Under the pieces are notes generated by a model. It saw only the letters and a list, made by a program, of their open reading frames with translations. It ran no database searches and was not told the origin of the DNA. This document shows, piece after piece, positions 22,701-35,700 of a stretch of DNA of 64,000 nucleotides. The stretch is from Cherax quadricarinatus (Eukaryota; Arthropoda; Malacostraca; Decapoda; Parastacidae). The translations under genes and the position numbers were made by a program. Position 1 is the stretch's first letter, and every line of letters starts with the position of its first letter. The stretch lies in NCBI RefSeq assembly GCF_038502225.1, contig NC_091372.1:7395757-7459756 (forward strand), given 5' to 3'.

Positions 22701-25222
22701 ACTGTTGTAAGACTGTGTGGCACTGTTGTAAGAATGTGTGGCACTGTTGTAAGACTGTGTGGTACTGTTGTAAGACTGTGTGGCACTGTTGTAAGACTAT
22801 CTGTGTGGCACTGTTGTAAGACTGTGTGGCACTGTTGTTAGACTATCTGTGTGGCACTGTTGTAAGACTGTGTGGCACTGTTGTAAGACTGTGTGGTACT
22901 GTTGTAAGACTATCTGTGTGGCACTGTTGTAAGACTATCTGTGTGGCACTGTTGTAAGACTGTGTGGCACTGTTGTAAGACTGTGTGGCACTGTTGTAAG
23001 ACTGTGTGGTACTGTTGTAAGACTGTGTGGCACTGTTGTAAGACTATCTGTGTGGCACTGTTGTAAGACTGTGTGGCACTGTTGTAAGACTGTGTGGCAC
23101 TGTTGTAAGACTATCTGTGTGGCACTGTTGTAAGACTGTGTGGCACTGTTGTAAGACTATCTGTGTGGCACTGTTGTAAGACTGTGTAGCACTGTTGTAA
23201 GACTATATGTGTGGCACTGTTGTAAGACTGTGTAGCACTGTTGTAAGACTATATGTGTGGCACTGCTGTAAGACTGTGTGGCACTGTTGTAAGACTGTGT
23301 GGCACTGTTGTAAGACTGTGTGGTACTGTTGTAAGACTGTGTGGCACTGTTGTAAGACTATCTCTGTGGCACTGTTGTAAGACTGTGTGGCACTGTTGTA
23401 AGACTATCTGTGTGGCACTGTTGTAAGACTATCTGTGTGGCACTGTTGTAAGACTGTGTGGCACTGTTGTAAGACTGTGTGGCACTGTTGTAAGACTATC
23501 TGTGTGGCATTGTTGTAAGACTATCTGTGTGGCACTGTTGTAAGACTGTGTGGCACTGTTGTAAGACTGTGTGGCACTGTTGTAAGACTGTGTGGTACTG
23601 TTGTAAGACTATCTGTGTGGCACTGTTGTAAGACTGTGTGGCACTGTTGTAAGACTATCTGTGTGTCACTGTTGTAAGACTGTGTGGCACTGTTGTAAGA
23701 CTATCTGTGTGGCACTGTCGTAAGACTGTGTGGCACTGTTGTAAGACTATCTGTGTGGCACTGTTTAAGACTGTGTAGCACTGTTGTAAGACTATCTGTG
23801 TGGCACTGTTGTAAGACTGTGTGGCACTGTTGTAAGACTATCTGTGTGGCACTGTTGTAAGACTGTGTGGCACTGTTGTAAGACTATCTGTGTGGCACTG
23901 TTGTAAGACTATCTGTGTGGCACTGTTGTAAGACTGTGTAGCACTGTTGTAAGACTATCTGTGTGGCACTGTTGTAAGACTGTGTGGCACTGTTGTAAGA
24001 CTATCTGTGTGGCACTGTTGTAAGACTGTGTGGCACTGTTGTAAGACTATCTGTGTGTCACTGTTGTAAGACTGTGTGGCACTGTTGTAAGACTATGTGT
24101 GTGGCACTGTCGTAAGACTGTGTGGCACTGTTGTAAGACTATCTGTGTGGCACTGTTGTAAGACTGTGTGGCACTGTTGTAAGACTATCTGTGTGGCACT
24201 GTTGTAAGACTGTGTGGCACTGTTGTAAGACTATCTGTGTGGCACTGTTTAAGACTGTGTAGCACTGTTGTAAGACTATTTGTGTGGCACTGTTGTAAGA
24301 CTGTGTGGCACTGTTGTAAGACTATCTGTGTGGCAGTGTTGTGAGACTATCTGTGTGGCACTGTTGTAAGACTGTGTAGCACTGTTGTAAGACTGTGTGG
24401 CACTGTTGTAAGACTGTGTGGCACTGTTGTAAGACTGTGTAGCACTGTTGTAAGACTATCTGTGCGGCACTGTTGTAAGACTGTGTGGCACTGTTTTAAG
24501 ACTATCTGTGTGGCACTGTTGTAAGACTGTGTAGCACCGTTGTAAGACTGTGTAGCACTGTTGTAAGACTGTGTGGCACTGTTATAAGACTGTGTAGCAC
24601 TGTTGTAAGACTGTGTAGCACTGTTGTAAGACTATCTGTGTGGCACTGTTGTAAGACTGTGTGGCACTGTTGTAAGACTATCTGTGTGGCACTGTTGTAA
24701 GACTGTGTAGCACTGTTGTAAGACTGTGTAGCACTGTTGTAAGACTGTGTGGCACTGTTGTAAGACTGTGTAGCACTGTTGTAAGACTGTTTGGCACTGT
24801 TGTAAGACTATGTGGCACTGTTGTAAGACTATCTGTGTGGCACTGTTGTAAGACTATGTGGCACTGTTGTAAGACTATCTGTGTGGCACTGTTGTAAGAC
24901 TATCTGTGTGGCACTGTTGTAAGACTATTTGTGTGGCACTGTTGTAAGACTATCTGTGTGGCACTGTTGTAAGACTATCTGTGTGGCACTGTTGTAAGAC
25001 TATCTGTGTGGCACTGTTGTAAGACTATCTGTGTGGCACTGTTGTAAGACTATCTGTGTGGCACTGTTGTAAGACTATCTGTGTGGCACTGTTGTAAGAC
25101 TATCCGTGTGGCACTGTTGTAAGACTATCTGTGTGGCACTGTTGTAAGACTATCCGTGTGGCACTGTTGTAAGACTATCCGTGTGGCACTGTTGTAAGAC
25201 TATCTCAGTGGCACGAGAGTAA
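19792..25222. repeat. Mixed 21/25-bp tandem array (S4), about 235 units
   Basis: Units share GTGTGGCACTGTTGTAAGAC and then end either in T (21 bp) or TATCT (25 bp). The two length classes are interspersed irregularly at first. They alternate almost regularly over about 23.6-24.3 kb and become nearly pure 25-bp units over 24.9-25.2 kb. Minor variants are TAGCACTG, GGTACTG and TGTCATAAG. It is non-coding (frequent TAA). Confidence 0.97.
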
Positions 25223-25240
25223 GACTGTATATACGTAGTG

Positions 25241-25357
<117 letters not shown>

Positions 25358-25364
25358 CTCTTAT

Positions 25365-25490
25365 AGTTTATATAAATCATTATTTTAGGTATTTAATAAT
25401 TCTTGCCTGGTGGAGAACAGGTGAGATGCAGCCTTAATGACCCTGGTGTAGTAGATAGACTTTAAACTCTATTAACCATTCAACCTTAAC
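25365..25490 (-). mobile_element. Array-flanking repeat (AFR), copy 3
   Basis: The minus strand reads TGGTTAATAGAGTTTAAAGT, CTATCTACTACACCAGGGTC, ATTAAGGCTGCATCTCAC and ACACCTAAAATAATGA-like ATACCTAAAATAATGA. It matches copy 2 closely. In its own orientation the array S5 lies immediately upstream, as S3 does for copy 2. Confidence 0.8.
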
Positions 25491-25555
25491 ATTACTGTGC
25501 TGTTTAGCGTAAACACAAGCTAGAGCATTCATAACTTTCCCCTTGTTTGCCTTGA

Positions 25556-28500
25556 GATGAGAGACATGAGTGCTGAGAGATGAGTGCTGAGGCATGAGTG
25601 CTGAGAGATGAGAGGTGAGTGCTGAGAGATGAGTGCTGAGAGATGAGAGAGATGAGTGCTGAGAGATGAGAGATGAGTGCTGAGAGATGAGAGAGATGAG
25701 TGCTGAGAGATGAGAGGTGAGTGCTGAGAGATGAGTGCTGAGAGATGAGAGAGATGAGTGCTGAGAGATGAGAGATGAGTGCTGAGAGATGAGAGAGATG
25801 AGTGCTGAGAGATGAGAGATGAGTGCTGAGAGATGAGTGCTGAGAGATGAGAGAGATGAGTGCTGAGAGATGAGAGATGAGTGCTGAGAGATGAGAGAGA
25901 TGAGTGCTGAGAGATGAGTGCTGAGAGATGAGAGAGATGAGTGCTGAGAGATGAGAGAGATGAGTGCTGAGAGATGAGAGAGATGAGTGCTGAGAGATGA
26001 GAGAGATGAGTGCTGAGAGATGAGAGAGATGAGTGCTGAGAGATGAGAGATGAGTGCTGAGAGATGAGAGAGATGAGTGCTGAGAGATGAGAGAGATGAG
26101 TGCTGAGAGATGAGAGAGATGAGAGAGATGAGTGCTGAGAGATGAGAGGTGAGTGCTGAGAGATGAGAGAGATGAGTGCTGGGAGATGAGAGAGATGAGT
26201 GCTGAGAGATAAGAGAGATGAGTGCTGGGAGATGAGAGAGATGAGTGCTGAGAGATGAGAGAGATGAGTGCTGAGAGATGAGAGAGATGAGTGCTGAGAG
26301 ATGAGAGAGATGAGTGCTGTGAGATGAGAGAGATAAGTGCTGAGAGATGAGAGGTGAGTGCTGAGAGATGAGAGAGATGAGTGCTGAGAGATGAGTGCTG
26401 AGAGATGAGAGAGATGAGTGCTGGGAGATGAGAGAGATGAGTGCTGAGAGATGAGAGAGATGAGTGCTGAGAGATGAGAGAGATGAGTGCTGGGAGATGA
26501 GAGAGATGAGTGCTGAGAGATGAGAGGTGAGTGCTGAGAGATGAGAGAGATGAGTGCTGGGAGATGAGAGAGATGAGTGCTGATTGATGAGAGAGATGAG
26601 TGCTGGGAGATGAGAGAGATGAGTGCTGGGAGATGAGAGAGATGAGTGCTGAGAGATGAGAGAGATGAGTGCTGGGAGATGAGAGAGATGAGTGCTGAGA
26701 GATGAGAGGTGAGTGCTGAGAGATGAGTGCTGAGAGATGAGTGTTGAGAGATGAGAGAGATGAGTGCTGAGAGATGAGAGGTGAGTGCTGAGAGATGAGT
26801 GCTGAGAGATGAGAGAGATGAGTGCTGGGAGATGAGAGAGATGAGTGCTGGGAGATGAGAGAGATGAGTGCTGAGAGATGAGAGGTGAGTGCTGAGAGAT
26901 GAGTGCTGAGAGATGAGTGTTGAGAGATGAGAGAGATGAGTGCTGAGAGATGAGAGAGATGAGTGCTGGGAGATGAGAGAGATGAGTGCTGAGAGATGAG
27001 AGGTGAGTGCTGAGAGATGAGTGTTGAGAGATGAGAGAGATGAGTGCTGAGAGATGAGAGGTGAGTGCTGAGAGATGAGTGCTGAGAGATGAGTGTTGAG
27101 AGATGAGAGAGATGAGTGCTGAGAGATGAGAGGTGAGTGCTGAGAGATGAGTGCTGATAGATGAGAGAGGTGAGTGCTGAGAGATGAGAGAGATGAGTGC
27201 TGAGAGATGAGAGAGATGAGTGCTGAGAGATGAGAGAGATGAGTGCTGAGAGATGAGAGAGATGAGTGCTGAGAGATGAGAGGTGAGTGCTGAGAGATGA
27301 GAGAGGTGAGTGCTGAGAGATGAGTGCTGAGAGATGAGTGCTGAGAGATGAGAGAGATGAGTGCTGAGAGATGAGAGGGATGAGTGCTGAGAGATGAGAG
27401 AGATGAGTGCTGAGAGATGAGAGAGATGAGTGCTGAGAGATGAGAGAGGTGAGTGCTGAGAGATGAGTGCTGAGAGATGAGAGAGATGAGGGCTGAGAGA
27501 TGATAGAGATGAGTGCTGAGAGATGAGAGAGATAAGTGCTGAGAGATGAGAGGGATGAGTGCTGAGAGATGAGAGGGATGAGTGCTGAGAGATGAGAGGG
27601 ATGAGTGCTGAGAGATGATAGAGATGAGTGCTGAGAGATGAGAGGGATGAGTGCTGAGAGATGATAGAGATGAGTGCTGAGAGATGAGAGGGATGAGTGC
27701 TGAGAGATGAGAGGGATGAGTGCTGAGAGATGAGAGGTGAGTGCTGAGAGATGAGTGCTGATAGATGAGAGAGGTGAGTGCTGAGAGATGAGAGAGATGA
27801 GTGCTGAGAGATGAGAGAGATGAGTGCTGAGAGATGAGAGAGATGAGTGCTGAGAGATGAGTGCTGAGAGATGAGAGGTGAGTGCTGAGAGATGAGAGAG
27901 GTGAGTGCTGAGAGATGAGTGCTGAGAGATGAGTGCTGAGAGATGAGAGAGATGAGTGCTGAGAGATGAGAGGGATGAGTGCTGAGAGATGAGAGAGATG
28001 AGTGCTGAGAGATGAGAGAGATGAGTGCTGAGAGATGAGAGAGGTGAGTGCTGAGAGATGAGTGCTGAGAGATGAGAGAGATGAGGGCTGAGAGATGATA
28101 GAGATGAGTGCTGAGAGATGAGAGAGATGAGTGCTGAGAGATGAGAGGGATGAGTGCTGAGAGATGAGAGGGATGAGTGCTGAGAGATGAGAGGGATGAG
28201 TGCTGAGAGATGATAGAGATGAGTGCTGAGAGATGAGAGGGATGAGTGCTGAGAGATGATAGAGATGAGTGCTGAGAGATGAGAGGGATGAGTGCTGAGA
28301 GATGAGAGGGATGAGTGCTGAGAGATGAGAGGGATGAGTGCTGAGAGATGAGAGGGATGAGTGCTGAGAGATGAGAGGGATGAGTGCTGAGAGATGAGAG
28401 GGATGAGTGCTGAGAGATGAGATGGATGAGTGCTGAGAGATGATAGAGATGAGTGCTGAGAGATGAGAGGGATGAGTGCTGAGAGATGATAGAGATGAGT

Positions 28501-28864
28501 GCTGAGAGATGAGAGGGATGAGTGCTGAGAGATGAGAGGGATGAGTGCTGAGAGATGATAGAGATGAGTGCTGAGAGATGAGAGGGATGAGTGCTGAGAG
28601 ATGAGAGGGATGAGTGCTGAGAGATGAGAGGGATGAGTGCTGAGAGATGATAGAGATGAGTGCTGAGAGATGAGAGGGATGAGTGCTGAGAGATGAGAGG
28701 GATGAGTGCTGAGAGATGAGAGATGAGTGCTGAGAGATGAGAGGGATGAGTGCTGAGAGATGAGAGATGAGTGCTGAGAGATGAGAGGGATGAGTGCTGA
28801 GAGATGATAGAGATGAGTGCTGAGAGATGAGAAAGATGAGTGCTGAGAGATGAGAGAGATGAGG
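25556..28864. repeat. Mixed 14/21/23-bp tandem array (S5), about 155 units
   Basis: Units are built from GTGCTGAGAGATGA (14 bp), extended by GAGATGA or GAGGTGA (21 bp) or by GAGAGATGA, GAGGGATGA and TAGAGATGA forms (23 bp). GAGGGATGA forms dominate the right half. A larger block is duplicated: 27.13-27.55 kb and 27.75-28.15 kb show the same order of variants, including the rare GATGAGGGCTGAG unit. Minus-strand frames stay open for over 1,100 codons (Ser/Leu/His-rich), but in more than one frame, so this is not evidence for a gene. Confidence 0.97.
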
Positions 28865-28965
28865 ATGCTGTGTCACATACCACCTCATCTTTTTAACCAC
28901 AGTAACATGAGCTGGAAGCTGAAATGAGCTGTTATTTGATCTTCAACACGCCCCCCAGACCTCTC

Positions 28966-31900
28966 TTAATACGCTCTCACACCTCTGTCAACACAGCTGT
29001 AACCTCTCACACCTCTGTCAACACAGCTGTAACCTCTCACACCTCTGTCAACACAGCTGTAACCTCTCACACCTCTGGCAACACAACTGTAACCTCTCAC
29101 ACCTCTCTCAACACAGCTGTAACCTCTCACACCTCTGGCAACACAACTGTAACCTCTCACACCTCTGTCAACACAGCTGTAACCTCTCACACCTCTGGCA
29201 ACACAACTGTAACCTCTCACACCTCTGTCAACACAGCTGTAACCTCTCACACCTCTGTCAACACAGCTGTAACCTCTCACACCTCTATCAACACAGCTGT
29301 AACCTCTCACACCTCTGTCAACACAGCTGTAACCTCTCACACCTCTGTCAACACAGCTGTAACCTCTCACACCTCTATCAACACAGCTGTAACCTCTCAC
29401 ACCTCTGTCAACACAGCTGTAACCTCTCACACCTCTGTCAACACAGCTGTAACCTCTCACACCTCTGTCAACACAGCTGTAACCTCTCACACCTCTGTCA
29501 ACACAGCTGTAACCTCTCACACCTCTATCAACACAGCTGTAACCTCTCACACCTCTATCAACACAGCTGTAACCTCTCACACCTCTGTCAACACAGCTGT
29601 AACCTCTCACACCTCTCTCAACACAGCTGTAACCTCTCACACCTCTATCAACACAACTGTAACCTCTCACACCTCTATCAACACAGCTGTAACCTCTCAC
29701 ACCTCTATCAACACAGCTGTAACCTCTCACACCTCTGTCAACACAGCTGTAACCTCTCACACCTCTGTCAACACAGCTGTAACCTCTCACACCTCTGTCA
29801 ACACAGCTGTAACCTCTCACACCTCTGTCAACACAGCTGTAACCTCTCACACCTCTCTCAACACAGCTGTAACCTCTCACACCTCTGTCAACACAGCTGT
29901 AGCCTCTCACACCTCTATCAACACAGCTGTAACCTCTCACACCTCTGTCAACACAACTGTATCCTCTCACACCTCTGGCAACACAGCTGTAACCTCTCAC
30001 ACCTCTGTCAACACAGCTGTAACCTCTCACACCTCTCTCAACACAGCTGTAACCTCTCACACCTCTGTCAACACAGCTGTAACCTCTCACACCTTTCTCA
30101 ACACAGCTGTAACCTCTCACACCTCTGTCAACACAGCTGTAACCTCTCACACCTCTATCAACACAGCTGTAACCTCTCACACCTCTGTCAACACAGCTGT
30201 AACCTCTCACACCTCTATCAACACAGCTGTAACCTCTCACACCTCTGTCAACACAGCTGTAACCTCTCACACCTCTGTCAACACAGCTGTAACCTCTCAC
30301 ACCTCTCTCAACACAGCTGTAACCTCTTACATCTCTGTCAACACAACTGTAACCTCTCACACCTCTGGCAACACAGCTGTAACCTCTCACACATCTGTCA
30401 ACACAGCTGTAACCTCTCACACCTCTCTCAACACAGCTGTAACCTCTCACACCTATGTCAACACAGCTGTAACCTCTCACACCTCTGTCAACACAGCTGT
30501 AACCTCTCACACCTCTCTCAACACAGCTGTAACCTCTCACACCTCTCTCAACGTAGCGGTAACCTCTCACACGTCTCTCAACGTAGCGGTAACCTCTCAC
30601 ACGTCTCTCAACACAGCTGTAACCTATTACACGTCTCTCAACGTAGCGGTAACCTCTCACACGTCTCTCAACACAGCTGTAACCTATTACACGTCTCTCA
30701 ACGTAGCGGTAACCTCTCACACGTCTCTCAACGTAGCGGTAACCTCTCACACCTCTCTCAACACAGCTGTAACCTCTCACAGGTCTCTCAACGTAGCGGT
30801 AACCTCTCACACCTCTCTCAACGTAGCGGTAACCTCTCACACGTCTCTCAGCGTAGCGGTAACCTCTCACACGTCTCTCAACGTAGCGGTAACCTCTCAC
30901 ACGTCTCTCAACACAGCTGTAACCTATTACACGTCTCTCAACGTAGCGGTAACCTCTCACACGTCTCTCAACGTAGCGGTAACCTCTCACACGTCTCTCA
31001 ACACAGCTGTAACCTATTACACGTCTCTCAACGTAGCGGTAACCTCTCACACGTCTCTCAACGTAGCGGTAACCTCTCACACCTCTCTCAACGTAGCGGT
31101 AACCTCTCACACGTTTCTCAACGTAGCGGTAACCTCTCACACGTCCCTCAACGTAACGGTAACCTCTCACACCTCTCTCAACGTAGCGGTAAGCTCTCAC
31201 ACGTTTCTCAACGTAGCGGTAACCTCTCACACGTCTCTAAACGTAGCTGTAACCTCTCACACCTCTCTCAACGTAGCTGTAACCTCTCACACCTCTCTCA
31301 ACATAGCGGTAACCTCTCACACGTCTCTCAACGTAGCTGTAACCTCTCACACCTCTCTCAACGTAGCGGTAACCTCTCACACGTCTCTCAACACAGCTGT
31401 AACCTATTACACGTCTCTCAACGTAGCGGTAACCTCTCACACGTCTCTCAACGTAGCGGTAACCTCTCACACGTCTCTCAACGTAGCGGTAACCTCTCAC
31501 ACGTCTCTCAACGTAGCGGTAACCTCTCACACCTCTCTCAACGTAGCGGTAACCTCTCACACGTCTCTCAACGTAGCGGTAACCTCTCACACGTCTCTCA
31601 ACGTAACGGTAACCTCTCACACCTCTCTCAACGTAGCGGTAACCTCTCACACGTTTCTCAACGTAGCGGTAACCTCTCACACGTCTCTCAACGTAGCTGT
31701 AACCTCTCACACCTCTCTCAACGTAGCTGTAACCTCTCACACCTCTCTCAACATAGCGGTAACCTCTCACACGTCTCTCAACGTAGCTGTAACCTCTCAC
31801 ACCTCTCTCAACGTAGCGGTAACCTCTCACACGTCTCTCAACGTAGCTGTAACCTATTACACGTCTCTCAACGTAGCGGTAACCTCTCTTACCTCTCTCA

Positions 31901-32699
31901 ACGTAGCGGTAACCTCTCACACGTCTCTCAACGTAGCTGTAATCTCTCACACCTCTCTCAACGTAGCTGTAACCTCTCACACGTCTCTCAACGTAGCTGT
32001 AACCTATTACACGTCTCTCAACGTAGCGGTAACCTCTCACACGTCTCTCAACGTAGCTGTAACCTATTACACGTCTCTCAACGTAGCGGTAACCTCTCAC
32101 ACGTCTCTCAACGTAGCGGTAACCTCTCACACCTCTCTCAACGTAGCGGTAACCTCTCACACGTCTTTCAACGTAACGGTAACCTCTCACACGTCTCTCA
32201 ACGTAACGTTAACCTCTCACACCTCTCTCAACGTAGCGGTAACCTCTCACACGTTTCTCAACGTAGCGGTAACCTCTCACACGTCTCTCAACGTAGCTGT
32301 AACCTCTCACACCTCTCTCAACGTAGCGGTAACCTCTCACACGTCTCTCAACGTAGCTGTAACCTCTCACACCTCTCTCAACGTAGCGGTAACCTCTCAC
32401 ACGTCTCTCAACGTAGCTGTAACCTATTACACGTCTCTCAACGTAGCGGTAACCTCTCTTACCTCTCTCAACGTAGCGGTAACCTCTCACACGTCTCTCA
32501 ACGTAGCTGTAATCTCTCACACCTCTCTCAACGTAGCTGTAACCTCTCACACGTCTCTCAACGTAGCCGTAACCTATTACACGTCTCTCAACGTAGCGGT
32601 AACCTCTCACACGTCTCTCAACGTAGCTGTAACCTATTACACGTCTCTCAACGTAGCGATAAACTCTCACACGTTTCTCAACGTAGCTGTAACCTATTA
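28966..32699. repeat. 30-bp tandem array (S6), zones A and B
   Basis: Zone A (28966-30540) units read CACACCTCTGTCAACACAGC then TGTAACCTCT. Zone B (30541-32699) units read CACACGTCTCTCAACGTAGC then GGTAACCTCT, with AACACAGCTGTAACCTATTA units interspersed. Larger blocks recur within zone B, for example 31.2-31.5, 31.7-31.8 and 32.2-32.4 kb share variant order. The 30-bp length keeps frames open on both strands. The lead-in at 28962-28990 (CTTAATACGCTCTCACACCT) resembles the S1 unit. Confidence 0.97.
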
Positions 32700-35178
32700 C
32701 GTCTCGCAACGTAGCGGTAACCTCTCACACGTCTCTCAACGTAGCGGTAACCTCTCACACGTCTCTCAATGTAGCTGTAACCTATCACACGTCTCTCAAC
32801 GCAGCTGCAACCTATCACACGTCTCTCAACGCAGCTGCAACCTATCACACGTCTCTCAACGCAGCTGTAACCTATCACACGTCTCTCAACGCAGCGGCAA
32901 CCTATCACACGTCTCTCAACGCAGCTGGAACCTATCACACGTCTCTCAACGTAGCTGCAACCTATCACACGTCTCTCAACGCAGCTGTAACCTATCACAC
33001 GTCTCTCAACGCAGCTGTAACCTATCACACGTCTCTCAACGCAGCTGCAACCTATCACACGTCTCTGAACGCAGCTGGAACCTATCACATGTCTCTCAAC
33101 GCAGCTGTAACCTATCACACGTCTCTCAACGCAGCTGTAACCTATCACATGTCTCTCAACGCAGCTGCAACCTATCACACGTCTCTCAACGTAGCAGCAA
33201 CCTATCACACGTCTCTCAACGTAGCTGCAACCTATCACACGTCTCTCAACGCAGCTGCAACCTATCACACGTCTCTCAACGCAGCTGCAACCTATCACAC
33301 GTCTCTCAACGTAGCTGCAACCTATCACACGTCTCTCAACGCAGCTGCAACCTATCACACGTCTCTCAACGCAGCTGTAACCTATCACACGTCTCTCAAC
33401 GCAGCTGCAACCTATCACACGTCTCTCAACGCAGCTGGAACCTATCACACGTCTCTCAACGCAGCTGTAACCTATCACACGTCTCTCAACGCAGCTGTAA
33501 CCTATCACACGTCTCTCAACGCAGCTGCAACCTATCACACGTCTCTCAACGTAGCTGCAACCTATCACACGTCTCTCAACGTAGCAGCAACCTATCACAC
33601 GTCTCTCAACGTAGCTGCAACCTATCACACGTCTCTCAACGCAGCTGCAACCTATCACACGTCTCTCAACGCAGCTGTAACCTATCACACGTCTCTCAAC
33701 GTAGCTGCAACCTATCACACGTCTCTCAACGCAGCTGCAACCTATCACACGTCTCTCAACGTAGCAGCAACCTATCACACGTCTCTCAACGCAGCTGTAA
33801 CCTATCACACGTCTCTCAACGCAGCTGCAACCTATCACACGTCTCTCAACGCAGCTGCAACCTATCACACGTCTCTCAACGTAGCAGCAACCTATCACAC
33901 GTCTCTCAACGTAGCTGTAACCTATCACACGTCTCTCAACGCAGCTGCAACCTATCACACGTCTCTCAACGCAGCTGCAACCTATCACACGTCTCTCAAC
34001 GCAGCTGCAACCTATCACACGTCTCTCAACGTAGCTGCAACCTATCACACGTCTCTCAACGTAGCAGCAACCTATCACACGTCTCTCAACGTAGCTGTAA
34101 CCTATCACACGTCTCTCAACGCAGCTGCAACCTATCACACGTCTCTCAACGCAGCTGCAACCTATCACACGTCTCTCAACGTAGCAGCAACCTATCACAC
34201 GTCTCTCAACGCAGCTGTAACCTATCACACGTCTCTCAACGCAGCTGCAACCTATCACACGTCTCTCAACGCAGCTGCAACCTATCACACGTCTCTCAAC
34301 GCAGCTGCAACCTATCACACGTCTCTCAACGTAGCTGCAACCTATCACACGTCTCTCAACGCAGCTGCAACCTATCACACGTCTCTCAACGTAGCAGCAA
34401 CCTATCACACGTCTCTCAACGTAGCAGCAACCTATCACACGTCTCTCAACGTAGCAGCAACCTATCACACGTCTCTCAACGTAGCAGCAACCTATCACAC
34501 GTCTCTCAACGTAGCTGCAACCTATCACACGTCTCTCAACGTAGCTGCAACCTATCACACGTCTCTCAACGCAGCTGCAACCTATCACACGTCTCTCAAC
34601 GTAGCAGCAACCTATCACACGTCTCTCAACGTAGCAGCAACCTATCACACGTCTCTCAACGTAGCAGCAACCTATCACACGTCTCTCAACGCAGCTGCAA
34701 CCTATCACACGTCTCTCAACGCAGCTGCAACCTATCACACGTCTCTCAACGTAGCAGCAACCTATCACACGTCTCTCAACGTAGCTGCAACCTATCACAC
34801 GTCTCTCAACGTAGCAGCAACCTATCACACGTCTCTCAACGTAGCAGCAACCTATCACACGTCTCTCAACGTAGCAGCAACCTATCACACGTCTCTCAAC
34901 GTAGCAGCAACCTATCACACGTCTCTCAACGTAGCTGCAACCTATCACACGTCTCTCAACGTAGCAGCAACCTATCACACGTCTCTCAACGTAGCAGCAA
35001 CCTATCACACGTCTCTCAACGTAGAAGCAAACTATCCAACGTCTCTCAGCGTAGCTGCAACCTATCACACGTCTCTCAACGTAGCAGCAACCTATCACAC
35101 GTCTCTCAACGTAGCAGCAACCTATCACACGTCTCTCAACGTAGCAGCAACCTATCACACGTCTCTCAACGTAGTGTA
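32700..35178. repeat. 30-bp tandem array (S6), zone C
   Basis: Units are CACACGTCTCTCAACGCAGC then TGCAACCTAT, with GTAGCTGC and GTAGCAGC subvariants; GTAGCAGC dominates the right end. The register shifts by 2 bp at 32699-32701 (TATTAC followed directly by GTCTCGC), marking the zone B/C junction. Some units near the right edge are damaged (about 35025-35050). Confidence 0.97.
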
Positions 35179-35220
35179 ATACATTACTGCTGTAAGCACA
35201 TCACTTTGTATAAATTCTAA

Positions 35221-35395
35221 TGCACTGAGAATAGCAGTGTATATACACCCAGAGATGTATATCTCAGTGTGTACTATCTTATAGTTTATATTAATCACCT
35301 TTAAAGTATTAAGGTATTCTTAATTTGTGGTGTACAGGTGACACGAAATTTTACTGACCCTCGTCTGGTAGATAGGTTTTAAACCCAATACAACA
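35221..35395 (-). mobile_element. Array-flanking repeat (AFR), copy 4
   Basis: The minus strand reads GGGTTTAAAACCTATCTACC, GACGAGGGTCAGTAAAA, GTGTCACCTGTACACCAC and ATAAACTATAAGATAG, then a TATACA-rich palindromic stretch with TGTATATACACCCAGAGATG on the plus strand. It follows array S6 on its left. Confidence 0.7.
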
Positions 35396-35404
35396 AGTGC
35401 TTTA

Positions 35405-35557
35405 TTATGTTAAAGATATGACAATGGAAATAAGTCACTCTGTCTGACTTTTTTGGGTTATCCCAGGTTCTCTACACATATGCTGCTATGTATGATAATT
35501 CTATGTAACTGTATTTGTGTATACCTGAATAAACTTACTTACTTACTTACTTACTTA
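35405..35557 (+). mobile_element. SINE core with (TTAC)n-type tail
   Basis: The first part (GACAATGGAAATAAGTCAC, TTTTTGGGTTATCC) matches the 3' core of the type A SINE at 8.64 kb. The last part (CTATGTAACTGTATTTGTGT, ACCTGAATAAA, then CTTA repeats) matches the tail at 4974-5024. The 5' head is missing. Confidence 0.7.
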
Positions 35558-35587
35558 ATCAGTTCTCTCCATACGATGTTAGAGTAA

Positions 35588-35700
35588 GTTTGATTCAAAA
35601 AGGATACAGGAAAGTACTGGTTTGGCAATAGAGTTGTAGATGAGTGGAACACACTCCCGGGTAGCGTCGCTGAGGCAAGAACTCTGGGTAGCTTTAAATA
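35588..35700 (+). pseudogene. LINE C-terminal fragment, different subfamily
   Basis: One frame reads YWFGNRVVDEWNTLPGSV followed by AEARTLGSFK, the standard C-terminal signature of CR1/Jockey-group LINE proteins. It is cut at 35700 by a DNA transposon. Confidence 0.75.

Noticed and set aside
25434..28900. Two overlapping minus-strand frames of over 1,100 codons (Ser-Leu-His repeats)
   Set aside because: Overlapping frames with the same low-complexity peptide, explained by the GA-rich 14/21/23-bp array.
28924..35220. A 2,098-codon plus-strand open frame, Ser/Thr/Asn/Val-rich, as a giant secreted or mucin-like protein
   Set aside because: The frame lies wholly in a 30-bp array, is open on the opposite strand and in other frames too, crosses the 2-bp register shift by changing peptide repeat, and has no signal peptide, flanking exon or domain.
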